Shown in pieces: positions 23,013 to 34,993 of a stretch of 64,000 bases of DNA. A model generated the notes under the pieces. The model was given only the letters and a program-made list of their open reading frames with translations. It was not told the DNA's origin and did no database searches. The translations under genes were made by a program, and so were the position numbers. Within the stretch, counting starts at the first letter, position 1; each line of letters starts with the position of its first letter. This stretch comes from Micractinium sp. NFX-FRZ (taxonomy: Eukaryota > Chlorophyta > Trebouxiophyceae > Chlorellales > Chlorellaceae), in contig JAPTJF010000097.1 in NCBI GenBank assembly GCA_029339195.1, positions 1 to 64,000 on the forward strand, in the 5' to 3' direction.

Positions 23013-23777
23013 TGCGTTTGAAGCAAACAGCAGCTGCCCCAGGAACCTGGCTGCCTCGCGTCGCATCCATGCCTTGATCCTGCAGCGGTGCCAATGCCAC
23101 GTTGCGGCTGGCAGCTGCAAAGCTGCACACCAGTTAGTTGAATGCATTTGTACAGGCACTTGCATTGACCGTGCTCGTGTTTTCACGCTGTGGCTGTTGG
23201 CTTGTTAGTGTGTGTGTGCCGTGTAGTCCCTTGTCAAGAAGCTCTTTTGTATAGCAAATCGTGTGTAAGGCGTGCCTGGACGTCCGTATGCAGGCTGGCC
23301 TGAAGCCGGCGGGTGGCGCAGTGACCGTGCCGCCAATCCGCACCTCCACCTGTTGACGCCTATGCTTGCGCAGCGGCATGGGTGATGGCTGCGTTCACTT
23401 GCCAATCCTCCTTCTCAGACGTGAACGTACAGCTATGCAGCTGATCGGGGTACCCCAGTGCTCCAACTTGAGGCCGGCAGTGCCTCCTGGAGTGCCAGCC
23501 GCCGCCGCTCATCTCAACCCTCGGGGTGTTGTCGGCTGCTAATCGGCAGAAGGCGGGTTTACATGGCGATGCTTGCATGCTTGCTTGGCTGCAAGCGCCC
23601 TTCCAGACCCCAGCTGCCAGCGCAGCGCCCAAAAAAAGAAACCGACCGAGGAGGACCTCCAGTTTGGCCCTTGTTTCTCGCAGCTGTAACGTCCTCACGC
23701 TTGGAACCTGTACAATCTCAGACGTCGGTTAGCCTGTGTTGGTTGAGAACCTTCCAATTCCAACCGCGTCCAGCCCA
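22941..23777. other. Intergenic: 3' UTR and promoter of the next plus-strand gene
   Basis: TGTAA at 23264-23268, 325 nt after the stop at 22940, is the likely poly(A) signal. The remainder precedes the start at 23778. No further gene is supported. Confidence 0.5.
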
Positions 23778-25305
23778 ATGTCTCACCAGCCAGACAGGTG
23801 AGGCCGGCCGCGCGCACCTGTAGGCGGTGCCAATCTTGGCCACGGTCCAGCACCCGCCGGGCAGCCGCGCCGCCGTCCGCGTGCCAACCGTCTCCCGCCG
23901 CCCACCCCTGCAGGCTGCGGCCGCCTCACGCCGCCTGGGGCCCTGAGCAATATGGCTCCAAGGAAATACACCTGCAGCACCGCAACATGGAGGTGACAGA
24001 GAAGCCTGGTTCGGGTGGCGAGCACACCTGGAGCAGCGGCGACTATTCCGCCAGCCTGTCTGCCGCCGCGGAGGGCCGCCACGCGCGCTTCCAGCAGGCG
24101 GCCTGTGCGCTGTCGCCGTACGCCGCAGACGACAGCAGCAGCAGCCACGCGCACGCCTCGGCAACTGGCGCTCCCGGTGGCAGCCACCTGCCGCCACACC
24201 CTGGCCACTTTGTGTCGCCCGCGCCCAAGGTGCGCAAGGGTTTTTGGATGGCCGTTTGACTGCCGTTTGACTGCCGTTTTGACCTTCATCCCTGCCCGGC
24301 GGCATGGCTCTTGTGACAGCAGTGTTGCCATCAGCGCTTCTTTTACCGCAGAACCAACAGTACCTGCCAACAGTCCAGGCCTGTGCCCACCGTACATGCC
24401 CAGGGTTGGCGGCGCCCTGGAGCCCTGCCGGCATGCATAGCTCGCGCCTCTGCTGGGTGGGGACTCCTTGCCCACCGCCGCCGCCACCTGCTCACTTGTC
24501 CACAGCTCCTCAAAAGCAATGTCCCTCTGCCCCCGCACTACAGGTCGGGAAGCCCGCAATATCGCTGGATGCTTACGCTGGTGCGCTGCAGGCCTCGGCT
24601 GCCGCCAAGCAGCAGCGCTTTGACCGGGCTGCCGCTGCGCCGGCACCCTTTGCGGTGGATGAGGAGCCGGTGGGCACGGCGGGACACAGCCGCCGCCCAG
24701 CAGGCGCCGCCCACACGCTGGCACCCTTTGCGACGGATGAGGAGGAGGGCAGCATGGCGGGAGGCAACCGCCGGCCAGCATCAGGCAACACCCACGCGCT
24801 GGCGCCCTTTGCGGTGGATGAGGGGCGGGACGGCATGGCCACGGGGGTGCCGCACAGCGAGGGCTACCATTACCACAAGCCTGAGCACCCAGAGGCCTCT
24901 GGCAAGGTGGGCGGGCTGCTCCCTCTCTTTTGGCTGGGTGGGTGTGCGCGTCTGTGTCTGTGGTCAATTGGAGGTGACCTCCTGCAAGCGGGCCACCTGG
25001 CCACGCTGCTTGCCTGGCGCGTTGTTGCTGCTGAGATGTGGGTGGGGGACGGGGAGCCAGCCTTGCTCCCCACATGCTTGTGAAGGCCCGGCGCGCCACC
25101 AGCATGTCGGCGTGGCTGTGTGCTGCCCATGCATGTGCTGCCACGACGCCCCTCCCTCAGCTTTGCTGCCGCTGCTGCTTGCTGGGTGCAGGTGGGCGCC
25201 GCGCCCTGGGATGAGCAGGAGTGCGCGGAGCAGTGCCGCCAGAGGGCAGCGGCGCAGGACGCCAGCAGGGTGCGCAACAGGGGCACCGTGGGCCTGCTTG
25301 GCTAG
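23778..25305 (+). CDS. Small repeat protein with four PFA(V/T)DE-type motifs
   Basis: Four exons: 23778-23797 (only 20 nt, MSHQPD plus two phase bases), 23914-24229, 24544-24906, 25192-25305 (TAG 25303), giving 270 residues with phases closed. The middle contains four spaced motifs: LSPYAADD at about 73-80, PAPFAVDEE near 146, LAPFATDEE near 171 and LAPFAVDEG near 197. The last two lie in ~26-residue units with a GNRRPASG/GHSRRPAG-type linker. The C-terminus (WDEQECAEQCRQRAA, then SRVRNRGTVGLLG) is charged and probably helical. It is low in hydrophobic residues, has no signal peptide or membrane segment, and is probably cytosolic and largely disordered. I do not recognise the family; a cytoskeleton-associated adaptor is only a guess. 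TGTAA at 25691-25695 is the likely poly(A) signal. Confidence 0.7.
24247..24283 (+). repeat. 11-nt tandem repeat next to a splice donor
   Basis: Three copies of GCCGTTTGACT (the last diverged) lie 17 nt inside the intron after exon 2 of the repeat-protein gene. Confidence 0.8.
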
Positions 25306-25941
25306 CTGCCACGCTAGCCGCCCGGCCAGCAGGCTGCTCCCGGGCTCAGGATGTCATGATTGAGTTCATGAGGATGCCGCAATGGATTGGCTGCAGCAGA
25401 AGGGCAGCATGACAATACATATACAACAACTAGCCGTTTTGTTGGATCTGCTTTTGTGACTGACGAGCGTATCCCTACTGTACTGGCCATGGTGTGTTGC
25501 CCCTTGGCAGCTTTCAACCACTTATACTTACTGTTCAACCTCCCACTGCCATGGAGCTCTCCATGTATCACTTCTGTCTGTTGTCGCTCTCAACCGCTGT
25601 ACCGTATCTTTGGTTGATTGTCCACACCTCCATTACTGACTCATGAGATCCTTGTACTCCAGATTGCTGTGTCAAACAAACTACCGTTGTTGTAACAAGA
25701 GTGGGATTGCGCTTGAAGGCACGCTGCCCTGTGCCACATGCCACGCGGTGGTGTTGCCACTGCCGATCAAGGCAGGCAGGCTACCCTGAAGTAGCCCTCC
25801 TTCAAGCGTTAGGGAGTCTGCACGTGCTTGCCTACAAAATGACCACTGTAGCTGTGTTGAGCTTCTACTCATAGCAAGGCAGCTTGGCAGAGTAGCCAAC
25901 GGCAGTCACCCTCCACCCAGCTTTTGAGGGCAAGTGTAGGC
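25306..25941. other. Tail-to-tail 3' UTR region
   Basis: TGTAA at 25691-25695 serves the plus-strand gene ending at 25305. I find no minus-strand TGTAA for the MYND gene ending at 25942, so that gene may use a variant signal. The interval is less GC-rich than the genes around it, as expected for non-coding sequence. Confidence 0.45.
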
Positions 25942-28900
25942 TCATGCATGCTCTCCACCAGTAGGTGCTGGGCGGTCCTGCTCTGCCTGGCGCGCTGCCA
26001 ACAGGGCTGTGCAGGCCCGCCGGTGCCCTGCCCGCCAGTCGGCATGCGAGCAGGCCGTGCTGCAGTAGCGCACGGCCAGGCAGCCGCCGCACCGCTTGTT
26101 GCCCTGGCCCGGCGCAGCTGCTGGGCCGCCGGCAGCGCCCAGGTTGGCGCAGCGCAGGTAGGCGCACCCCCGGGCACCTGCCACCTGCGCGAGCTCCAGC
26201 CGCGCCGCCTCCTGCTGCTCTGGCTCCTCCCACCACGCCTGCAGCGCGCGCGCCAGCTCGGTGGCAGCAGGCATGAGGTGCACCCTGGAACGCTCTAGCG
26301 CAGCCAGGCCGGCGGTCCCGGTCTCCACTTCACCGTCTCCCTGCTTGCAGCGCTCCAGCGCGCCTCCTGGCACCGCCAGGGCTGCTGCAATGGCCGCCTC
26401 GCTCCCTGAGACAGGTGCAGCGCTGCTGAGGCACTTGCTGAGTGCGTCACGACTGGTGGCCTCCAGGGTGGCGCAAACCATACGGATGGCAGCAGGCAGG
26501 CAGCAGGTCTGCAGCCATGTGAACGCAGGCAGCTCGGGTAGAACACCGCGCCCCCACCCCAGGCAGCAGGCAGGCAAGGCGTGCGCGGAGGGCCCAAGCA
26601 TAGGCACGTGTGCATCTTGTTGGCGCACGCGGCCGCACTGTGGGCTTTGGCAGATGCCTTACCATCGGATAAGTCAGCGCATGCGCGGCAGTCGCAGCCA
26701 GGTCCAGGCCGAGCTGCAGCAGGCCACTGCTGAGCAGCAGGGCCGCAAATCGCGGGCGCACTTGCGCCTCCGTCGCAACAGCAGCCATGCTGTCCCAGAA
26801 CACGTCTGGGCTGGCATGTGCTGAGGCCTGCAGGGGGGAGGCGGGGCGTGTCAAGCCATGAGACACTTGGCAGGCGTCGTTGAGTCGTTCCAGAGCTCGT
26901 TCGAACCAATACTCGTGCTGCAATCGCAGTGCTGCTGCTGCCCTTGCTGCCATTCGGCGCCACCCGCCTGCTCACCTGCAGCTTCTGCTCTAGCTGCAGC
27001 ATGACGGCGGAAGGGAAGCAGGGCGGCACGAGCAGCGGGGGCGCGGCTACCACCACCGACCGCACGGCTGCATGCAGGTCGGGATCGGCTGCCGCTTGCT
27101 CCAGCGCCACCTCTTTCTTGTCCGCCAGCAGCAGCAGCAGCTGGCAGTGTGCACCACAGATGGCCTCCAGGTGCCTGCAGCGCAGCGCACACACAGTTAC
27201 ACAAGCAGTGCCGCTAAGCCTTCGCACATGCCAGAATGAGCACCGGGACGCGCTATCCTGAGTTGCCTGGGCATGGCTTGATTGGCGCTCCCCGCCTGTG
27301 TGCAAGCCTCACCTGTGCAGGGCAGCAGACTGCTCATCCTGTCCACGGCTCTTGGCAACAGCCCAGCCCCTGCGGTGAGTGACATACGCCAGCTGGAGCG
27401 TGTCGGACGCGAGGCCTGCCAGCAGTGACCAATCCCCAAGCTCCGGCAGCGCTGCCCGCTGCGCCTCGCCCAGCGTCGCGGCCCAGTGCAGCAGGCGGCA
27501 GGCTGTGCTGTGCAGCTGCCACAGCGGCTCCGCCAGCGTGCCCGCTGCCTCCCCGTGAGCTGCCAGCACCGGCAAGAGGCCGCTCTGCAGGCTGCAGGCT
27601 GAGAGAAGGAAGTGCGCCCACACAGCAAAGCAGAGCTTTGCCAGCAGCTTGGAGGTGGGAAGCACGCCGGCGCCGGCATCGCCTGGCGGCTGCTGCGGAG
27701 TACATCCTGATGCGCCCGCCTTGCTCTGCCACTCGACGTGCACCTCGAGGATGGGTGGCAGCAGCCGCAGGCATGAATCAACTGCAAATGCACGGAGGTT
27801 GGCATCACAGCAACACACGCGTCGATGTCATGTTGACCATAGTTTGCATGCAAGCCGTCCCGTTACTGTGCACAACAGGCGTGGGGACACCCCGCACTGA
27901 CCCCGCCACCTGCAGGCTGGCTCACCTGCGTGGCACCACTCCACAAACTTGGCGGCAGACGTGGCAGGGGGCGCGACGCTAAAAATATTGATTGTATGGG
28001 CGCCAAAGAGGAGTGCTGCACCCGGGTCCCAGCCTCCCTGGCTCAGGCACAGCTTCACGGCAGCTGCAACGTGCGGCACCAGCGGCAACACTTCTGCCGC
28101 AACCTCCCGGGCTTGCGCGCTCCCTGCGCCACCCTGCTCGTTGGTGTGCTCTGGATTCACATGGGAGGTGAGGATGCCCAGCAGCCTCAGCGCGTGGACG
28201 CTGGCTATGGCAGGGAACTCGCAGCGGGGCCGGCCGTCCGCGGCCCCCAGCCACCGCAGCACAGCCGCCGCCGGGGCGAGCATGAGCTGTGCGCTCTGCC
28301 CGCCGGCCACTTGCTCTAAGCCTTTAGCCAGGTGCTCGCTCTGCAGGCTTTCCAGCACATGCATGGCGGCCGCCCAGCAAATCTTGGCTGCGTTGCCGCT
28401 GCTGTTGCTGCTGCTGGTGCTGAGGCTGCTGCTGCTGCTGGGGCTGCTGCTGGGGCTGTCGGCCTGAGACCCGTCGTCAGGCTGGTGCTGTCGCTGCCCC
28501 GCTGTGGTCGCCACAGTGCCAGTCCTGCCGGCATCAGTAGCAGAGTGGCAGCCGGGCGCCGCCTCCTCTGCCCGTTGAAGCAGGAGGGTGGCCAGACGGA
28601 GCTTGGCTTCAGCTAGCTCTTGCTGCTTGGCAGGGGCAGCGGCCAGCACTGCACCCAGCCGGAAGCCGGCATGGTTCACGACCAGCCGTGAGATGTCGGC
28701 CCATTTGGACGCCACGGCTGCCAGCTGTCCCAAGCTGGCCGGCTGCTGCCCTCCTGCATGGCGCGGTGGGCCGGGGGCAGCACACAGGCATGAGGGCGCA
28801 GGCGTGCAGAGGACTGGCGGCAGCAGCAGGGCCCGAGGGCGGGAGGTGAGAGGGCTGGCGCAGGCAGGTGTGGGGCGGCTGGAAAAGCACAGGAGTGGCG

Positions 28901-29867
28901 GCAGCAAGGCAGGCGGCAGCTGCCAGCTGCCAAAAGCGCTATCAGACACTGCAGTGTGACACGATGCTGGAACATTGTGTGGCCCACCTTTGTGGGCGAG
29001 AGCGAACTCCAAGTTGCGGCACGCTCCTAGAATCCAGGACAGCAGGGCGCCGGGCTTGGCTGCCGTGCTGGCCAAAGCGTGCAGGCTGTCAACTGCCCAG
29101 GGGGCTGCCAGCAGGCAGGTCAAGTGCCAAGCCGCCACCACCTGGTAGCATGGGTGGTGCGGCAGGCTGCCGTTGCAGATGCAGCAGCAAGCTCCCGCTG
29201 CAGCAGTCGCTGGCCGCTCCCAAGCAGGACGGTGCACGTGGCTGCTGCCAGCCGGCGCATGTCCTGGCCGCCCTCAGGGAGGAGTCCTCCGCTTCTGCGA
29301 CCAGCCACAGGGTGGTGCCGCTCATTTCCAGCCCAGCAATCAACAGCATGGCTTGTGCCTCTGCCTCTCCACTCGCGCTGGCAGCCGTGCTGCCTGCACC
29401 TCTTGCTGCCAGCAGGTCTTGCATCTGCTCCAGCTGCTCACTCATCAGGCGCACCATCCTGCACGGGGTCGGGCGGCGAACAGTCGCACAACAGTGCCGG
29501 ATCGGACACAGAGGGCGAGCATGTGTGCATCCTTTCACGCACGCACCGGTGGAGGAACACTGCTGCGCGATGGCGTGGGGGTGGAGAGCCAACAGGAAAT
29601 CAAGCCAGGGGCACCAGTCAATGCAAGAGTTGTGCTGGCGTGTGGCTAGAAAATTCTGTGCTCAACTAGTTGGCACCCTCACCTGCAGAGCCGCCGGCGC
29701 ACAGGCTCATCTGGGCGACCCAGCCTCCCTGCTCTATGCCACTCTTGATTCAAGGAGCATGCACTGTCGGCGTTCTGTAGTGCCAGTGCATGGTTCAGCA
29801 GGCGGCCGTCCAGCAGCTGCTCCAGCTGGGACAGCGCCTGCTGCCACCGCTGGCGGCTGCCGCTCAT
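25942..29867 (-). CDS. MYND-type zinc-finger protein
   Basis: Eight exons on minus: 29867-29683, 29458-29302, 29141-28988, 28753-27926, 27781-27313, 27174-26976, 26827-26663, 26508-25942 (TGA 25944-25942), giving 907 residues. The C-terminus (about 834-885) carries a MYND finger: CAYLRC, then KRCGGCLAVRYCSTACSHAD and HRRAC. This Cys/His pattern binds zinc and usually mediates protein-protein contacts. The N-terminal ~800 residues are Ala/Leu-rich and probably helical, with a Ser-rich low-complexity patch in exon 4 (SSSPSSSSSLSTSSSNSSG). No SET or other catalytic domain is visible. The structure at 29302-29142 is uncertain: all three frames are open there and the proposed intron has a weak GTCGCA donor. 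It is head-to-head with the GATA gene that starts at 31144. Confidence 0.75.
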
Positions 29868-31143
29868 GGCCGCGGTGGCGCCGGCGGCAGCAGCCACGGG
29901 ATCGGTGTCGTGCACGCGACTATCGTAGCGAGCCTCGGTAGTGTGACAGGTCCAATACTGCGTATTCTGCGCCTACCGAGGCGCAAACGGAACCTAAAGG
30001 TGAATGGCCCGGGTTCGCGGGGTTTGCTCCCCCGCAGAAGAACGGGTGCCTTGGAGTGGATGGTGATCAGGCAAGAGGAAGGGCCGATACCAGGTGCCTA
30101 TGCGGGCGGCAAGGTCCCCATGCCGCCGCCCCTCCTCACGCTACGCCGCCCGACGCTTCTGGCACTGCACGAAGCGCCGAAGCCGCTGCGCGACTGCCAT
30201 CACTGCGCTAGCTGCTCCTGCATCTCCTGCTCCAAAAGACAAAGGGCATGGTCCACACACTCCATATCACGGTACACTCGGGTGCAGCAGCATGGAAAAT
30301 GTCATGCCCACGGTGCAGCAGCAGTCCCGTTCCTATGCCGCGTCGGCAGCCGAGGCAGGTGTGTGGAAAGGCCACCAGCATGTACCGATGGGTTGCTGTT
30401 GCCTGATGTGTCCTGCATTTGAATGGGTAAACTTTTTTGCACTGTGGCTTACGTGCACAAGGCAGTGCTGGGCACGCACCCTGCCTAGCACAACCCATGG
30501 CGGCTCAGTGGTAAACCAAACAGGCTGAGATGTGCACTGGTGCGGTCACAACACACAGGAAGCAGGCCCGTCTCCGTAAACAAACGTACTGTGGTACTCG
30601 CCCACCTGCTGAGAAGCATCGACTTCTGGCCACACGCCCCAGCTCTTGACAAGTCTCTCTGGGCTGCGCCGCCCCAGTGCCCGCCCGCCTCCCCAGCCAG
30701 TGCACCAGCGCGCTGGGCACGCACCTTGTACCACCTGCTTCACGCCCCCGCTACTGCACAGTGCTGCTTCACACTGGCACTTGATCTTGACAGGATCTTC
30801 CAACAATTGAGTCGCTCACTTAGGGAATGGCAGGGGCATCCGAGGATGGCCAGCAACCTAGGCCAGCTTGCCTCGCCCTCACTGCCTCTGTGACGGTCTT
30901 ATGGCGGCATTTCACTCACTGCGGTGCGCCTCCATTCCAAGGCTGCCGTTCGTCTACCTCAGGATGGTAATGCACAGACGGTGAGAAGCTGGCATTCTGG
31001 CAGCTGGCTGGAAAGCGAGCCCCTGGCATCGAGCTTACAGAGCCAAAATCTACGTGCCGCCCCCTTGGCATCAAGTCTCACATCGTTCCAAGGCGCTGAG
31101 CACTTGGTGCACTCGATCAAGCGTGGGTGTGCACACACTCGTC
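29868..31143. other. Head-to-head interval between the MYND and GATA genes
   Basis: It must hold both promoters. A possible small minus-strand gene ends at 30200 (listed separately). Parts of 30550-30850 on minus look weakly coding, but no complete model could be built. I found no tRNA-like fold near 29990-30020 despite a GGTTCG stretch. Confidence 0.35.
30200..30277 (-). CDS. Possible 3' exon of a small unrecognised gene
   Basis: The minus strand reads VYRDMECVDHALCLLEQEM then QEQLAQ and TGA at 30202-30200, after a possible acceptor ending CCCGAG. The Glu/Gln/Leu-rich C-terminus resembles a real helical protein end, but no convincing upstream exon or start was found. Treat as tentative. Confidence 0.25.
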   Translation of the reverse strand: MYRDMECVDHALCLLEQEMQEQLAQ

Positions 31144-34100
31144 ATGGCAGCGGCCGAGCCGCCTTTGCAGCCCTCTGGCGCTCCTGTGGGGCAGGAGCAG
31201 CCCTGGCCCACCAGCAGGGACGGCCAGGGCGCTGAAAATGGAGGTGGCGCTGCTGAGGCTGCTGCCGGCCCTGCAGAGGAGGCAGCAGCTGCCGGCGCGC
31301 CAGCAGCCGTCGCGCCCGCCAGCGCCCCTTGCTCCCGAGTCTCCCACCAGCCCGCCTCTCAGCCCTCCTCCCCACAGCTGAGCAGCAGGGGTGCTGGGGA
31401 GCACGCCCAGGATGCTGCCCCAGGCAGCGCTGGTGCCTCCGAGGCATGCGGCAACATGAACAGCAACCACCTGAACAGCAACAACGGCTCGCCCGTCCCA
31501 GGGGTGCAGCGCCTGCTGGCCTCAGCCTCTTTGGGCCACCACTCCCCAGCGGGCGCTCGCCTTCTGGGCACGCCCCCCTTCGGTCAGCACGAGGCAGCAG
31601 CAGAGGCGCAGCCGCAGCAGGGGCAGCAGGAGCAGGAGCAGGTGGTTCCTCAGCAGTCGGGGCGGCCCTCTTTGCAGTCTGAGGGGCAGGGGCCCTCACC
31701 CGAAACAGAGACTGGACGGCACGTGGAGGGGGAGGAGGCGGAGGGCCAAGGGCAGGTGGGCGTGCAGGAGCACAGCCAGGCAGCAGCAGGGGCAGAGGAG
31801 GAGGAGGAGGAGGAGCAGCAGCAGCAGGAGTCGGCTCAGGTGTGCACACACTGCGGATCCGACCACAGCAGCAGCCAGTGGCGGCGGCACCCCGTCACGC
31901 GCCAGCGGCTGTGCGGCAAGTGCCGCATGTACATGTATCGGCACGGCGGGCAGCTGCCGCCGCTGGATGAGGGCAGGCAGAGGGCGGAGCAGCGTGAACA
32001 GGGGAAGGCGCATGGGGCAACTGAAGAGGAGGAGGAGGAGGGAGGTGAGGAGGAAGCTTTGGAGGAGGGGCAGCTGCGGCACTGCCTGCAGTGCCGGGCC
32101 ACGCAGCAGGGGCGGCAGTGGCACCGCCACCCCGAGACCCGCGCCGAGTGGCTATGCGAGCGCTGCTTCACGCTGGCGCGCAGCGAGCTCCGGCGGCGGC
32201 AGAAGCAGCAGCAGGCAGCGGCGGCGCAGCTGCAGGGCGGGCCGAAGAGCAGGGGCCAGCGGCGGGGCGAGTCGGAGAGGAGCGAGGAGGAGGAAGCAGC
32301 CGTGGCTCTGCAGCTTCTCTCCCCTGACCCCCAGCTCAAGCGGCTGCGTGTGTCAGCAAAGTCTGAGCCAGAGGTGAAGGAGGAGACGGAGGAGGAGGAG
32401 GGGGAGGGTGGCAAGCAGGCGCAGGCAGCGTCTGGGGCTCAGCGGGGGTCGGAGCAGCAGCAGTACAAGCGGCGGCAGCCGTCGACGCCAGCAGCCGCGG
32501 GTGCGCGCGGCAAGGGCGGCGGGCCCTGCTTCTGGCTGGATGAGGATCACACAGGTGAGCGGGCAGGCATGGGATGAGATGGGGGTTGGGATGGAACATA
32601 AGTAGGCGGGCAGCGGCTGGGTCATGTTGCCCCTCAGGCAGCCAGGGTGCTGCAACTGCAAACCTGCCTGCCCACCTGCCTGCCTGCCTGCCTCCCCCCT
32701 TCCTCAAAACTCACCAACATACCTACCTGTTTGCCCGTTGGCCCACACCTGCACCTGCCTCTGCTGCAGCCCTGCAGGTCGGGGTGTCCGACTTCTGTTC
32801 CAAGAACAGGTGCCTGCGCGTGCCAGGTACGTGGGCGGCGGGGGCCGCCAGCAATGCGAATGCCTCTTCCCAGCAGAGCAGCACCTCACCCTGCTGGCGT
32901 TGCACGCCGGCAGCGGTGCGCATGCAGGCGCACATTGTTGGTGTGATTGGAGTTTAGGGTTTACCCCCTGCCCTGCCCAGACCGGTATCACCCAGCCAAC
33001 CTCTCTGCCTGTGCCCCCGCCTTCTGCCCCGCTGCAGCCGGCATGGCTGCCACACTGGCCGGGATGCCGGCAGGGGGTGAGCTGGAGCTGTGCTGCGCAG
33101 GCGACCCGCCCACCAGCAAGTGGCAAGCCGAGCTGAGGAGCGGCAACATTGAGGCCCAAGGTGGGTGGTTCATGCCTCGTGAGTTGCACCCTTGCCTGGC
33201 TCTGCCTTGCCCCTGGCCTTGATTTGCCATTAAGATGCGTGGCCATATGGATTTGCCATTAAGATGCATCTGAGTAGTTCTGAGCGCACATTGGTGGCTT
33301 CAGCTGCGCATGCCACAGCATGCCGGCTGGTGCGTGCTGTGCCGCCTGGCCAGCAGCAGCAGCTAGCAGCTGTCTGGAAGCTGCACAGCTTGGTGCCGTC
33401 CTGCCCCAACCTTGGCTAATCTGCTGGCACCTGCACAGGCCTGTTGCCTGCCTCGCTGTCGCACACCTATCAACTTTCCAGGCCTCTCACCAGAGTGCAC
33501 ACCCCGCCCCCCCTCCTCGCCTCATGCAGAGCTGTTCCGCCGGCTGGATGTGCGCGCTGGCGACCGCCTCCTGCTCGCCCGACGCTCCCCAGGCAGCCAG
33601 CAGAGCAGGCGCAAGCAGGGGGCGGTGCGGCAGCAGACGCCGCTGCTGACGGTCACCAAGCTGGCGCCTGGAGAGGATGGGGCCGAGGTGCTGGCGGCAC
33701 TAGAGTCCAGACAGCGGTGGGTAACCCCAGGCGGGGTGGCAGCACAGCGGCACGTGCCTGCTGGGGCGGGGACAGACGAGGAGATGGAGGAGGCGGAGGA
33801 AGTGGTGGATGGGGGTGGACAGCAGAGCAGAAGGGCAGCTGCGGAGAGACGTGTGAAGGAAGAAGAGGCAGAGGAGCGGCAGGCGGGGGATAGTGGGCCG
33901 CAGCGTACGCAGCCAGGCCAGCTGGGCAATCGCAAGTGGAACCAGCAGCAGCAGCAGCAACAGCAGCAGCAGGGCACCTGGGACAGCGGCCAGCGGCAGG
34001 AGCAGCAGGGGCAGGCGGCGGGCAGCGGGCAGCCGGGCCCTGCAGCGGCTGGTGCGGCAAACGGTGCAGCTTCCGCGCAGCTGCTGCCGCTGGATGCCCC

Positions 34101-34993
34101 CTGGCTGCTGATTTGGCCCCGCCTGGACATGCTGCTCACAGAGAGCGGGGTGGATGGGGTGGATGCGCAGGTGGGGTGAGGGCCACTGCTGGCAGGGGTT
34201 GTAGATGGGCGAAGTGGCGCACAGTTGCAGGCGTACGGCAGCACACACCTTTTGTACAGGGGGGGGGCCACATGCAGCGTGCGGCAGTGTGGCTGGGCTG
34301 GATGTGCTGAACAAAGGGTGCAGGTTTGGCGAGGTGTCTTGGCTTCGATCGTTGCACAGCGGGGTTGCGCACAGCAGGCATACGTATGCAGTGTGCCATG
34401 AGTGTGCATGGGAGGGTTCCTGGGCTGGCGCGCAGCTCGGTGGAGCATTGCCTCGTTTAGTTTCCCATGGCAAGAGGCAAATGGAGCAAGGGGAGGGAGG
34501 CATCCCTGCGATGCATTTGGGGTTGTGGCCTTGCTGCCAGCACTTTGCCTGCATGCCCCTTGCTTGCCTGCCCGGTCAGCCCCACCTGTCTGCTTGCTCA
34601 CGCGGCCCCGACTGACCCTGCCGTCCGCACATGTGCCTGCACACGAACTTGCCCCCACTCGCCTGCCTGTGCAGCGCTTCAAGCAGCATGTGATCAGGTT
34701 GCCGGACGAAGTGCGGCGCATGCACTTTTACGAGTGAGGGCCTTGAGGGGCTTATGTTGCCAAGTGCTGGAACCTTTCCTGCTGAGCAGCTGCTGAGTGA
34801 CAAGGCAGAGCTGGCGGGTGGCAATTCATGCCTGACTGCATAGCCGTTCGTTGGGGCACGCTCGCTGTGCATCGTAACCCCGCCAGCGCATGATGTGCCG
34901 CCTGTGCGTGCTTGCAGGGTGCAGAAGGAGGCGGCGGCGGGACGGCCGGCAATGGTGCAGAGCTGGGTCGCGGAGACGCTGCATGCACAGTAG
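31144..34993 (+). CDS. GATA-type zinc-finger regulator with two fingers and a B3-like region
   Basis: Six exons: 31144-32554, 32770-32826, 33038-33160, 33530-34170, 34675-34733, 34918-34993 (TAG 34991), giving 788 residues with phases closed. Two GATA-like fingers are visible: CTHCG with QWRRHPVTRQRLCGKC at 234-260 (CX2CX19CX2C) and CLQCR with QWHRHPETRAEWLCERC at 314-341 (CX2CX20CX2C). These fingers bind DNA in plant GATA factors. Long acidic, Gln-rich and Ser-rich linkers surround them. Exons 2-4 encode a segment (about 471-550) that resembles a plant B3 DNA-binding domain: LRVPAGMAATLAG, SKWQAELRSG and ELFRRLDVRAGDRLLLAR; this is inference. Exon 4 ends in an acidic/polyQ region. If the last intron is not removed, the protein stops at TGA 34735 (HFYE). 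The downstream exon fits phase and consensus, so I favour 34993. TGTAA at 35249-35253 supports transcript ending nearby. Confidence 0.8.
33221..33268 (+). repeat. Direct repeat of 18 nt in an intron
   Basis: GATTTGCCATTAAGATGC occurs at 33221-33238 and again at 33251-33268 in intron 3 of the GATA gene. Confidence 0.85.

Noticed and set aside
23783..25144. A 453-codon open frame on the minus strand
   Set aside because: It runs antisense through the four-exon repeat-protein gene and its introns, has no splice or domain support, and consists of GC-driven Arg/Ala/Pro/Gly runs.
29985..30025. tRNA-like GGTTCG stretch
   Set aside because: No cloverleaf could be formed and the flanking arms do not pair.
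34675..34737. End of the GATA gene at the TGA after HFYE
   Set aside because: A consensus donor (GTGAGG) overlaps that stop and a phase-matched exon (34918-34993) extends the protein; kept as an alternative only.
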